Assembly: GCA_030827475.1 (NCBI GenBank)
Contig: JAUREJ010000010.1
Location: 2,886-56,078 of the forward strand
Direction: 5' to 3'
DNA from: Candidatus Poseidonia sp.
GTDB taxonomy: Archaea > Thermoplasmatota > Poseidoniia > Poseidoniales > Poseidoniaceae
DNA: 53,193 nt
Shown here piece by piece: positions 42,453 to 50,940 of the stretch. Made by a program: the position numbers and the translations under genes. Below the pieces are notes generated by a model. It was given only the letters and a program-made list of their open reading frames with translations, was not told the DNA's origin and did not search any database. Every line of letters begins with the position of its first letter. Position 1 is the first letter of the stretch.

Positions 42453-43891
42453 CCCACCAAAGCTTCACGAATCCGCATGACTGGGCCACCGTCGCCAACA
42501 GGAACGGTTTGTCCCTTGCCACAAAACCCAGGGGAGGCCAGCATCGCATCTCGGGTAAGACCGTCCACGTTCTTCAAGATTTGAAGCGTGAGGCCGCTCA
42601 CGCTGACGTCCTTAAGCGGACGGGTGAGTTCACCGTTCTCGATCAGCCATGCTTCCTGTGCAGCAAATTGGAACGAACCCCGACCCGTGTCGACTTGGCC
42701 ACCTCTCGTGCCACACGCATAAACACCGTATTCGATGTCTTCCATCAATTCGTCCATATCGGCATGGTGACCCCCTTGAATCATCGTGTTGGACATCCGA
42801 ACAAGAGGGTGATGCAGGCCGTCCTGCGCTCGTGCACCCCCGTTGGGGTCTACGCCGAAGTGGTGAGCCGTTTCCCGGTGATTGAGGTACTCCGTCAACA
42901 CGCCGTTCTTGATCAGCACTTTTTCGCGGGTATCGACACCTTCGTCGTCAACGGGGTAGGCACCGTACCCGCCCATCATGGTGGGGTCGTCAACCACCGT
43001 CACGATTTCGTTGCCGATTTGATGGCCGAGTTTTCCATCCAAACATGAATCTCCAGCAGCCACCAAATCGGCTTCGCAGGGGTGACCGAGAGCCTCGTGG
43101 ATGTAGACGCCGGTGAGGTCACGGTCCGCTATCAACGGCATTTTCCCCGAAGGAGCCCGCTCGGCAGTGAGCAATCGCAAGGCAGCTCGCTGGGCCTGTT
43201 CTCCGAGCTCGACAAGGTCGCATGCCTGAATCACTTCCAAACCCCCTTGGCCGCCGTGTCGGGTTCGGTAGGAGACCACCTCGCCGTCTCGACGAGCCGT
43301 AACCATCCCGTGAATCAATGAACGCTGGAAGGACCAGACCCGGTCCATCCCTTCGGTGGTCATCAGTTCGGTGTGCAAGTGTTCATCGCTCCATCCGGCC
43401 CTGACCGAAACGACATCGTCGTGCCCGGTGGCACCCCTGTACAGGTCGTTCATGAGCTCCATCTTGACATCGAGTTCGGTGTGGCGGACATCCAAGACGG
43501 AGCGCCAATGTTGTTCATCCACGATAATCGGAACATCGGCAAGCGCCACCGCCCGGTCCTTTGGCGATCGACGAGCAGCGACGGCCTTGGCCAAACGGGT
43601 GGTCGATTCGATTTGGTCGTTCAACGAAGCGAGGTCGGTTGTAGAGTGGACGCCCCAAGCGCCGTCGGCGAGGACACGGAGGGTCATCCCGAGTTCTTGA
43701 CCGGGAATGGCTCGCTCAAGAACGCCATCTCGCATAGCAACCGTCGACTCGGTGAGCGACATCACCCGAACTTCTGCATATGTGGCGCCGAGTTCTTGGG
43801 CATGACCGAGGGCTTTTCGCACCCGGTCTTGGTCCAAATATCGACCCGTAGAGGGCATGTGGTTGGTTCCAGGAGTCGCTGCCATCACCAT
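42449..43891 (-). CDS. tldD: TldD-family metalloprotease subunit
   Basis: 480 residues. The catalytic HExxxH is intact (H265, E266, H270 in VYIHEALGHPCEADL); AEVRVMSLTESTVAMRDGVLE near the N-terminus, AWGVHSTTDLASL, MMGGYGAYPVDDEGV and FAAQEAWLIENGEL follow the family pattern. TldD carries the active site of the TldD/TldE protease and here it is directly coupled to TldE. The start could be at 43891 or, six bases later, 43885 (MAATPGTNHMP). The gap of 38 nt to the Cgi121 gene contains little AT-rich sequence. Confidence 0.94.
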   Translation of the reverse strand: MVMAATPGTNHMPSTGRYLDQDRVRKALGHAQELGATYAEVRVMSLTESTVAMRDGVLERAIPGQELGMTLRVLADGAWGVHSTTDLASLNDQIESTTRLAKAVAARRSPKDRAVALADVPIIVDEQHWRSVLDVRHTELDVKMELMNDLYRGATGHDDVVSVRAGWSDEHLHTELMTTEGMDRVWSFQRSLIHGMVTARRDGEVVSYRTRHGGQGGLEVIQACDLVELGEQAQRAALRLLTAERAPSGKMPLIADRDLTGVYIHEALGHPCEADLVAAGDSCLDGKLGHQIGNEIVTVVDDPTMMGGYGAYPVDDEGVDTREKVLIKNGVLTEYLNHRETAHHFGVDPNGGARAQDGLHHPLVRMSNTMIQGGHHADMDELMEDIEYGVYACGTRGGQVDTGRGSFQFAAQEAWLIENGELTRPLKDVSVSGLTLQILKNVDGLTRDAMLASPGFCGKGQTVPVGDGGPVMRIREALVG

Positions 43892-43929
43892 GGTTCAAAG
43901 CAGGCATGGGTAGCCTTTGAACTCTCCCC

Positions 43930-44520
43930 CTAACGGTGGGAAGAACTTTGATCGTCGGCCATCAAAACATGAGCGAGTATCGCTTCTTCGAGGCGCTCCT
44001 CAGACCAACCTTCAACATCAACACCAAGGCGCTCTAAACCCTCTATAGAAAAAGACACTTTTCGGCCTTCTCTCGTCCACACCAACGAGGAGAGAAGTGC
44101 GTTCAGGCCTTCGTCAAAAGATTCGCCGAGAAGGGCTTTTGGTTGCAGGTGCCCCAAATCGTTGGCTTCCCCTTCGGCTGGAGGGAGCCAAACAATCCAA
44201 GCAAATCCGTCGCCAGAACCCACTCCGGCCCTTGAGAAGGCCTCCGAGATGTGATGCGTGCCTGCGAGGTAGCGAAGGAATTCTGCATCGATCGACCGTG
44301 CGACCATGGTATTGCGCAGTTCGTTACGAGCGGCTTGAATCCATGCGGTCCAAAGTTGAACATGCGATTGAACAGCATGCAGACCGATCAAAACCCAGCG
44401 GGCATCGGCCCGATGTTGAAGAAATCGGTCCACCGGTGACCCCTCATCGTTCGCTGTCATGGCCACGAGGGCACAGGGAAACGGCTCGCTCAACATGGCC
44501 CTGCGAGAGGTTAACCGCAT
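43930..44520 (-). CDS. KEOPS complex subunit Cgi121-like
   Basis: 196 residues resembling Cgi121 (TPRKB): VDRFLQHRADARWVLIGLHAVQSHVQLW, then ARNELRNTMVARSIDAEFLRYLAGTHHISEAFSRAGV, the conserved helix pair that binds Bud32. KEOPS makes N6-threonylcarbamoyl-adenosine in tRNA; Cgi121 brings the tRNA 3' end. The rest is acidic, ending DDQSSSHR. Its start (44520) lies 1 nt after the hel308 stop, so it is probably cotranslated. Cgi121 next to Hel308 is a recurring archaeal pairing from memory. No other KEOPS gene is in the window. Confidence 0.75.
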   Translation of the reverse strand: MRLTSRRAMLSEPFPCALVAMTANDEGSPVDRFLQHRADARWVLIGLHAVQSHVQLWTAWIQAARNELRNTMVARSIDAEFLRYLAGTHHISEAFSRAGVGSGDGFAWIVWLPPAEGEANDLGHLQPKALLGESFDEGLNALLSSLVWTREGRKVSFSIEGLERLGVDVEGWSEERLEEAILAHVLMADDQSSSHR

Positions 44521-44521
44521 T

Positions 44522-47125
44522 TCAATGATGGTCTTGGCGTTCACCGGCGAGGGGGGCATCGTCTCTTCTTGGCTTGTCCTGGGGAGGTGTTTGCTTTGAG
44601 CGTTTGAGGACGCGCTCGATTTCGGCTTCGATGTTGTCGAGCAGCAACGGACCCCAACCACGCAAAGAAAGCACCTTTTGCCTTACCGTTGCGCTCATGT
44701 TCATGACATCGCTCGGCTCCCGCAACCCCAAGCCGGCAAGGTCACGAGCTCGTTGGCGCCCAACGTGACGAATGTTTACGAGTTGAAGCAAATCGGCTTT
44801 GCAACCGTGCCGCACACGTTGTTGGAGAACGCTTACTTGTTGCACCAACTGGGACACGAGGCCCATGTGTTCCTCGGCGAACACATCGTCGGTGAGAACG
44901 ACATGTTGAGCACCTGAAAGAAGCCAGCCCATCAAATCCACACGATGGTGAACATCACCCGGGAGAACGTCCAAAGTTTTCTCGAGTTCTCTGAGCGTGG
45001 TTTCTTCGGTCCACTCCTCAATCATCCACGCACTTTTGATATCGCTCAACATGGCTTCCGCATAGCCCGGTTCGATCAGGAGTTCGTTCTCAGTGGCGTT
45101 GGCCTTGAGCCACGTGGCTGAATTCGCCTCCATGTCCGCTGTCTTCGCCCACAAAGAGGCAAAATCCGGCGTCGCAACGGCAAGGTGGAGCAACCCGAAA
45201 TCGCTGACCGGTGCATCTTGGCGAACCAAACGCCTCAATGCCCTTCGCAAACCCGTACGCAAAATGGAGGCCGAAAGCGGGTCAAGGTAGAGTTGCGTCA
45301 CCCGCTCACCCATCGCCGTGGCTTCGTAACGCATACCGGGACCGTCCTCCACCGGGTTCAAGGCCGGGGTTGAACCGTGAGCGAATGAAGAAGCCGGCGA
45401 AAACCCAAACACCGGAGAGGTGTGGACGGATGGAGAACGTTGCGCAGGATGTGCAGAGGTCTGGGGCGACCATTCAACGCCAGCGGTTTCCGCCGCACTC
45501 GATGCCCATGGCGGAACCGTGTCGTCCCAAGCCTCTTCATCGCCATCACCCATGTTGAGCCCGGCCGAACGTGGAGTGAAGTGCGGGTCATCGCCGCATT
45601 TTCGAAGAAAGCGCTCCTCAACCAACCACCCGAGCATGGTGGACAAACGCTCTTTGAGTTGGCTCGCGGGCATGGTTGAACCGAGGAAAGTTGAGAAGAA
45701 AAAGTGCTCAATGTCACCCCGATGGACCAAGCCTCCGGTTGCGACGCTGGCCAAGAGATGCATTCTCAAGGCGGGCTCAGAGGCCAATTTCGAGGTTACA
45801 TCCTCTACAGGACCGAAGAAATAGCGGTCAGCCACAGCGTCAGCCACTTCCCAACCGTCTGTCCCTTTGCAATAGACCCAGGCCTCGCCTTGCGTGTCGT
45901 ATTTTGGTCGTCCTGCCCGACCAAGCATCTGACGCACCTCCATCACCGGCAAAGGACGACTCATACCGTCATCCCACCGTTTGAGGTCGCGGACCAAAAC
46001 GCGTCGTGCAGGAAGGTTGACTCCAGCTGCGAGGGTTGGCGTGGCGGTCAGCGCTACCAAAATGCCGGACTTGAAGGCAGCTTCGACCTCCTTTCGTTGG
46101 GCATGGGTGAGGCCCGCATGATGGAATCCAACGCCGCCTGCAAGGCATGAGGCAAGTTGTTCTGCTAGGTTTGACTGACTCCGTCCCGAAAGCCGTTCAG
46201 CAAGTTCTTTGAGTTGGAGCAACCGTTCAGGCTGTTCCTTCATAAGGCGTTTTGAGACTCGCTTTGCGAGATTTTTCGCTTCGGATTGGGCGCTCTTCCG
46301 GGTACCAACGAACATCAAGACTTGGCTTCCCATATCCATGCCGTCGCTCACCACGCTCCAAACGGGGTGGCTCTTCAGCCCATCGAGCTGGCGGGGCGGC
46401 CCCAACGGAGGCACATGCCCTCCCTTCCCCGGTGATTGCAATTTCCGAGGTTCGACATGGAAGTCATGAAACGTAGCGTATTCAAGCGCCACAGGACGCC
46501 AATCGGACTTGATGAGCGTGGCATCCAACCAAGTCGCCAACGCCTCTGCGTTCCCCACGGTTGCGGAGAGGGCCACGAGTTGGGCGTCCGGTTTGATGTG
46601 ACGAAGACGGGTGAGGTTGATCTCAAGGGTCGGACCCCGTGTAGCATCGTTCATCAAATGGAATTCATCGGCCACCACGCAGCAAACATCGGCAAGAAGT
46701 TCAGCATTGTGACGCATCAATGAATCGAGTTTTTCGGAGGTGCAAACCAAGATGTTGCACTCCTTGATGTTCTTGGCTTCGGACGTCGCATCTCCGATGC
46801 CCAAGCCCACCGTGAACCCCATGGCTCGACCCACTTCGGACAACTCCTCGTATTTCTCCATCGCCAACGCCTTGAGCGGCACGATGTAGATGGCTTTTGA
46901 GCGGTCGTGACCTTCGCTCAAGCGTTTGACCATGGCGATGTAAGCGAGAAGCGACTTACCGGATGCGGTGGGTATTGCGATCAAGGTGTTCCGGCCCCCC
47001 ACCACCGAGGGAAGGGCTTCAGCTTGTGGCGGGTGAAGTTGCTCAATTCCCCAATCACGCTGAAGAAATTTGACGAATTTTGGAGGCAAGTCAAGCGCTG
47101 CAACATCACGCTCAAACCCCTCCAT
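44522..47125 (-). CDS. hel308: Hel308-type superfamily 2 DNA helicase
   Basis: 867 residues. Motif Q/Walker A: QLHPPQAEALPS and PTASGKS (52-58); motif II DEFH (D153-H156, where most archaeal Hel308 have DEIH or DEVH); VALSATVGN (III); GVGFHHAGLTHAQRKEVE; LVALTATPTLAAGVNLPARRV (V) and VRQMLGRAGRP (VI). It unwinds forks and removes proteins ahead of repair. A Ser/Pro-rich insertion of about 70 residues (about 525-595, with TSAHPAQRSPSVHTS) interrupts the region where the winged-helix domain leads into the ratchet helices (GERVTQLYLDPLSASIL follows). The C-terminal HhH region (RHVGRQRARDLAGLG) is intact. The start at 47125 is preferred over 47152. Confidence 0.93.
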   Translation of the reverse strand: MEGFERDVAALDLPPKFVKFLQRDWGIEQLHPPQAEALPSVVGGRNTLIAIPTASGKSLLAYIAMVKRLSEGHDRSKAIYIVPLKALAMEKYEELSEVGRAMGFTVGLGIGDATSEAKNIKECNILVCTSEKLDSLMRHNAELLADVCCVVADEFHLMNDATRGPTLEINLTRLRHIKPDAQLVALSATVGNAEALATWLDATLIKSDWRPVALEYATFHDFHVEPRKLQSPGKGGHVPPLGPPRQLDGLKSHPVWSVVSDGMDMGSQVLMFVGTRKSAQSEAKNLAKRVSKRLMKEQPERLLQLKELAERLSGRSQSNLAEQLASCLAGGVGFHHAGLTHAQRKEVEAAFKSGILVALTATPTLAAGVNLPARRVLVRDLKRWDDGMSRPLPVMEVRQMLGRAGRPKYDTQGEAWVYCKGTDGWEVADAVADRYFFGPVEDVTSKLASEPALRMHLLASVATGGLVHRGDIEHFFFSTFLGSTMPASQLKERLSTMLGWLVEERFLRKCGDDPHFTPRSAGLNMGDGDEEAWDDTVPPWASSAAETAGVEWSPQTSAHPAQRSPSVHTSPVFGFSPASSFAHGSTPALNPVEDGPGMRYEATAMGERVTQLYLDPLSASILRTGLRRALRRLVRQDAPVSDFGLLHLAVATPDFASLWAKTADMEANSATWLKANATENELLIEPGYAEAMLSDIKSAWMIEEWTEETTLRELEKTLDVLPGDVHHRVDLMGWLLSGAQHVVLTDDVFAEEHMGLVSQLVQQVSVLQQRVRHGCKADLLQLVNIRHVGRQRARDLAGLGLREPSDVMNMSATVRQKVLSLRGWGPLLLDNIEAEIERVLKRSKQTPPQDKPRRDDAPLAGERQDHH

Positions 47126-47213
47126 GCACCCAGAGTCGAGGCAGCGGTTCAAAAGGACGACGGAGGACGGAGCAGGCCGACATCCCTAAGTCCCACCGAG
47201 GCGTGGTCAGCCC

Positions 47214-47831
47214 ATGAGCGACGACGTTGAGTCCATGGTAGAAGAACGGCTCTCGGTGTTTGACGATGAACCTGATTTGAACGATTGGGTGGAGGTCATG
47301 TGCGGCGCAGCGATGGTCGTTTTAGGCATCTTCCACCTCATCGAACCCGGCGAACTGGTGGACGCCAACGTGATGCGCTGGTTCTCTGCAGCGGTCGTAG
47401 CGGCCGGCGCTGTCTGGGCAGGCCACGGACTGAAGGACATGGCCGTGAAGGAAGTCCGCCGCTCCATCGCTCTGCTCGACATGGCAGACGGTCCTTCCGG
47501 CGTTGACACCGGCTTGATTCGAGACGTCTTGCTCAATCAAGACGCTTACCGTGACTTTTTGGTCCACGCTTACGAATCCGCATGGCAAGACGGCGTCATC
47601 ACGCAAGAAGAACTCGTGGAATTGAAATCCTTCCAAGAGGCGCTCGGCATCACCGATTCCGAAGCGGCCAATATCAACGTGAAGGCCGCTATTAAATCTG
47701 CAGCCGCTGATGGAAAGATCACCGAAGCTGAGGCTGAATCCATCGGTGAAGCAGCCAAAGCCGCTAACATGTCGGATGAGGAAGTCTCTGCTGCTGTTTC
47801 CGATGAATTGGATAAGAAAAACAGCGAATGA
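47214..47831 (+). CDS. Membrane protein with TerB-like or EF-hand-like C-terminal repeats
   Basis: 205 residues. An acidic N-terminus is followed by two hydrophobic helices (about 25-45, WVEVMCGAAMVVLGIFHLIEP; about 52-72, MRWFSAAVVAAGAVWAG). The C-terminal ~110 residues contain paired units AWQDGVITQEELVELKSF and AAADGKITEAEAESIGEA, a helix-loop-helix with DG-x-IT-x-x-E as in TerB/tellurite-associated or EF-hand folds. It could sense metal or stress at the membrane, which is inference. It starts opposite hel308 and ends 1 nt before the convergent surface protein gene. No recognisable family name. Confidence 0.65.
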   Translation: MSDDVESMVEERLSVFDDEPDLNDWVEVMCGAAMVVLGIFHLIEPGELVDANVMRWFSAAVVAAGAVWAGHGLKDMAVKEVRRSIALLDMADGPSGVDTGLIRDVLLNQDAYRDFLVHAYESAWQDGVITQEELVELKSFQEALGITDSEAANINVKAAIKSAAADGKITEAEAESIGEAAKAANMSDEEVSAAVSDELDKKNSE

Positions 47832-47832
47832 T

Positions 47833-49881
47833 TCACGCCCACCGGCCGCTTTCCGACCGGTAGACCTCTGCAAGTTTCTGTGCTCTTGAGGCTCGTTGAA
47901 CCTCCATCGTTGTGGCACTTGCACCCAAGATGAGACCCCCCCACATCAGTACAGAACCGTAGGGTAGGAGGCCCACTGCGTTTCGCAAGCCCCATTCTTG
48001 AGGCAAGTCAGCTGGGTCAAAACCGTTTGAGGGCAAGAAGGTCACGTCCAACAGGTCCAAATCGCAATCGCACAAACTGATGGAAATGCGCTCGGGGAAG
48101 AGGGAGCCTTGCAACCGGACCCATTCTGCTGAAGAAATCCCTTCGGGCCGGGTGCCCCAAGCAGGCGCTGCGATGGACCCTGCGGCTTGCGTGGCAACCA
48201 TCGTCGTTTCAATATGGAATACCGATGAGTCAGGAACGTCATCGACCACCAACAAAGCTTCCAAGATCAAGAGGTCGAGCAAGAGAGAACGTCCTGCGAG
48301 CAGAACAAAGCGAACGGTCTGGCTTTCCAACCTGCCATCGTCGGACTGGTAGGTTTGTCCTTTCGCGACTTGCCCGAAAATGGCTTGGTCAAGACGAAGC
48401 GAAGCAAGTTCAGGGACCAACAACTGCCAGCGACCGTCTTCAAGAGGAATGGCTTCCTCAATGGTTAGTTTCAGTTTCAACTCCTCCCCGTCAAGCATGC
48501 CCCATGTGGCCCCTGTGTGCGTGGAGAGGGTCTGGTCCGGAACGCCATCTGCGGAAACGTCCCACAGTTGTTGCAAGCGCATGTCGATGAGCGTGTCAAG
48601 CGTGATTTCGTCATCATGCTGGACCTCATCAGCCATGGCCCACAACGGATGCAGAACTCCGCCCACGAGAAGGAGAACCGCACCGGGAACAAACATGCCC
48701 AGCCGAAGAGTGTAGGAGGTTGTTGGACGCATCGCCACCAAGAGAAACACCCCGAGCATCACCATGGACAGCACAAGAAGTGCAAGTCCTTGGCCGTGAA
48801 GTCGGTAGGGGTCGTCGAGGTCACCAAGCAGAGCGGCACCTTGAGGATAATAACTTGTTGAACCGAAACCTGTCGGGTCGGTGGGGCCCATGCCCTCGTA
48901 ACCAAACGCTCCTGACCAGGCGTAAGGCTGAACCTTCCCCGGCGAGCCGTGCATGCACATCGTGTAATCGCCCGTTGACAAGGAGCGCCATCGGTATGTC
49001 ATTTTCACCGATGTGCCGTCATCGTCAACCAGAACCTCCGGAGCCGGTGCACGGCGGCCAGCTGCGGTAATGAAATCGGGGACCGGGTGCGGTTGTTCCA
49101 ATTCAATGGGCACCTGCTCCCATTCAACCAAGAGCCTCAGGACTTCATGAGTTTCCACCTCAAATGCCCAGCAGTCGTGGTCTGCACCAACCAAGGCCCC
49201 AAAGTGGAGGTCTTCAAACTGGGTCGAGCGTGGTTGGGTGGTGGACGAGGGTTCATCCCGGTCAACAGCCTCTGCGTCGATGGACCAAGGGACATCAAAC
49301 TTGACCATTGAAGCCCCCCGCATGTTCAGTGCCCATGTCCCCGGCCTGTCTAAGGTAAACGTGAGCACCAAACGGATGGGTTCATCCTCCCACAGAACGC
49401 GGCCTTCGGCGAGCGAGAGGGGTTCATCCTCCAAAACGTACGAAGACGGATTCGTTTGCGGAAGCAGATCCGCCTCAAATGACCACTCGTTGACGTTTTG
49501 GCCCAAAATCAAACGGGCATTCAGAGCGGGTCGGAACAGACTCCCGGCCTCGGTTTGGTGTTTGAAATCAATTTCCATCAAGGCCATCAGGTCAGGAAGC
49601 AGCGCTACGTGGTCTTGCGGAGGGTCGGCTTCAAATTCAAACGTCAACGTTTCCGACTGGAACGTATTGGCCGAGCTCTGACCGGTCACGACCTCTTCCC
49701 CAATCGGCGTCGGTGTGAGGACACAATCGTTATCCTCTCGGCATGACAGGTAGAGGTCACCGCCGTCCTCTTGGGAAGTGAGCCCAGCGGATGCATGGAC
49801 CATGGTCCACGGCTGGTAGAACGACACCATCAGCACCCCGAGCATCAACAGCGAGCGCGTGAAGTTGGACATGCTCAACAT
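47833..49881 (-). CDS. Large surface-exposed membrane protein, unknown
   Basis: 682 residues. A signal peptide (about residues 1-30, SLLMLGVLMVSFYQPWTMVHASA) is followed by ~330 extracellular residues with beta-sandwich traits (FTLDRPGTWALNMRGAS, HDCWAFEVETHEVLRLLVEW, LSTGDYTMCMHGS), two helices near 360-415 (LALLVLSMVMLGVFLLVAM; LRLGMFVPGAVLLLVGGVL), a second soluble domain, and a final helix near 630-650 (YGSVLMWGGLILGASATT) with a basic end. The CREDNDCV cysteines may form disulfides. TATATC at 49899-49907 is 23 nt upstream of the start at 49881, so it is probably leaderless; 49872 is an alternative. Confidence 0.7.
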   Translation of the reverse strand: MLSMSNFTRSLLMLGVLMVSFYQPWTMVHASAGLTSQEDGGDLYLSCREDNDCVLTPTPIGEEVVTGQSSANTFQSETLTFEFEADPPQDHVALLPDLMALMEIDFKHQTEAGSLFRPALNARLILGQNVNEWSFEADLLPQTNPSSYVLEDEPLSLAEGRVLWEDEPIRLVLTFTLDRPGTWALNMRGASMVKFDVPWSIDAEAVDRDEPSSTTQPRSTQFEDLHFGALVGADHDCWAFEVETHEVLRLLVEWEQVPIELEQPHPVPDFITAAGRRAPAPEVLVDDDGTSVKMTYRWRSLSTGDYTMCMHGSPGKVQPYAWSGAFGYEGMGPTDPTGFGSTSYYPQGAALLGDLDDPYRLHGQGLALLVLSMVMLGVFLLVAMRPTTSYTLRLGMFVPGAVLLLVGGVLHPLWAMADEVQHDDEITLDTLIDMRLQQLWDVSADGVPDQTLSTHTGATWGMLDGEELKLKLTIEEAIPLEDGRWQLLVPELASLRLDQAIFGQVAKGQTYQSDDGRLESQTVRFVLLAGRSLLLDLLILEALLVVDDVPDSSVFHIETTMVATQAAGSIAAPAWGTRPEGISSAEWVRLQGSLFPERISISLCDCDLDLLDVTFLPSNGFDPADLPQEWGLRNAVGLLPYGSVLMWGGLILGASATTMEVQRASRAQKLAEVYRSESGRWA

Positions 49882-49898
49882 GCTGACCACGGTGAACT

Positions 49899-49907
49899 GG
49901 TATATCA
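49899..49907 (-). promoter_or_regulatory. TATA-like box for the large surface protein
   Basis: Minus-strand TGATATACC about 23 nt before the ATG at 49881 and 32 nt before ATG 49872. It overlaps the last codons of the SprT-like gene (stop at 49905), so the surface-protein promoter is embedded in a neighbouring coding end. Confidence 0.5.
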
Positions 49908-50435
49908 TTGAGCGTCATGTACGGGGACATCAAGCAGGGGGGTTCGACACACGCGGCACATGTATCTGCCGTTCCCTCGTCGTTGCCGAGGAAAACGCTG
50001 GTCACAGGTGGAGCACGCCCACATCCACGTGGCCCGATTCTTTCGCATCGCGTGCGTGAAGGAAGGTCCGAAATCACGGGCACTTGCATCGGGCCAAAGG
50101 GCTTCAAGACCTCGGAAGTCGATGTCGTGAGATCGCCATCCGAGCGCGTGAATGAATTCGTGGTACAAGACAAACTTCGCATAAGCATCCCAAGCCTCAC
50201 CAAGCAAATGTGGATGGAGATCGACCGTTTCCACGACGAGAACGCCATCAGCCGCTCGCCTCCATCGTGTCACGCCGTGGCGCTGCGTGGCGCTTCGCCG
50301 CAAAACACCAAGAGGCAGGCATTCCAACACCGCAAGGGCTGAACCATCAACGAATGGCAGGTGCTGCATGGTCTCAAGAACCTCTTCTCGAAGATGCTCG
50401 AGCCTGGCCATTTGCTGTTGATTTGCTCTCGCCAT
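49905..50435 (-). CDS. SprT-like zinc metalloprotease domain protein
   Basis: 176 residues from the ATG at 50435 (MARANQQQMARLEHL; GAGGCG upstream). The HExxH motif is at 92-96 (YHEFIHALG), followed by a further histidine in WRSHDIDF, and a C-terminal zinc ribbon CSTC...CRVC (about 141-161) as in SprT/Spartan-type DNA-protein crosslink proteases. The N-terminal ATPase-interacting parts of eukaryotic Spartan are absent. A DNA repair role is suggested by family analogy. It starts 10 nt after the thioesterase stop. Confidence 0.82.
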   Translation of the reverse strand: MARANQQQMARLEHLREEVLETMQHLPFVDGSALAVLECLPLGVLRRSATQRHGVTRWRRAADGVLVVETVDLHPHLLGEAWDAYAKFVLYHEFIHALGWRSHDIDFRGLEALWPDASARDFGPSFTHAMRKNRATWMWACSTCDQRFPRQRRGNGRYMCRVCRTPLLDVPVHDAQ

Positions 50436-50445
50436 CCCGTTCGCC

Positions 50446-50940
50446 TCACGACCAACGGTGGTACGCCGGGTGGCCTTCCTTGACCGCAACAAATAGACCG
50501 CTCCCAGTGGCGCAGGTTTTTCCATTTGCTTCAAGCAGGAGTTCAACAGTCGCTCGGTCCTCCATCAGTTCAACCACACGGGCAACCACGGTTAACTCGG
50601 TTTCGACCGGAGTGGGTCGGCGAAGTTTCACTTCGTACGTCGCCGTCACGGTACAGGGAGGCTCGTCCAAGTTGCCAGCGTCCATGAGGGCCATGGCTGC
50701 TGCCCAGTTCCCGTGACAGTCGAGCAACGTGCCGATGATTCCCCCGTTCACCATACCGGGAAAGGCTTGGTGTTTTGGTTGAGCTTGGAAGGTCATGACA
50801 AGACCGTCATCGGTTCGGTGCGAATCGATTTGCAAACCGTGTTTGTTCGCCGGTCCACATCCAAAACAGATGGAATTGGGTGCGTAGGTTCGCTGGACGC
50901 CTTTCTCGCTCATACCGCCACACGGACAAGGACGCTTCAT
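50446..50940 (-). CDS. Hotdog-fold (PaaI-like) thioesterase
   Basis: 164 residues with the 4HBT/PaaI hotdog pattern: APNSICFGCGPANKHGLQI at the front, FPGMVNGGIIGTLLDCHGNWAAAMAL (the helix and loop with Asp as the typical catalytic acid) and TVTATYEVKLRRPTPVETELTV. The family hydrolyses acyl-CoA thioesters, specificity unknown. The start may be 50940 or the internal ATG 50913 (MSEKGVQRTYAP); 50940 would overlap the start codon of the divergent 50939 gene. Cys residues near the N-terminus (CPCGG, CFGCG) could be a metal site or accidental. Confidence 0.75.
   Translation of the reverse strand: MKRPCPCGGMSEKGVQRTYAPNSICFGCGPANKHGLQIDSHRTDDGLVMTFQAQPKHQAFPGMVNGGIIGTLLDCHGNWAAAMALMDAGNLDEPPCTVTATYEVKLRRPTPVETELTVVARVVELMEDRATVELLLEANGKTCATGSGLFVAVKEGHPAYHRWS

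Noticed and set aside
44521-44661. Upstream extension of the Cgi121 frame
   Set aside because: It overlaps the hel308 coding end and the extra residues are Ser/Lys-rich without family similarity.
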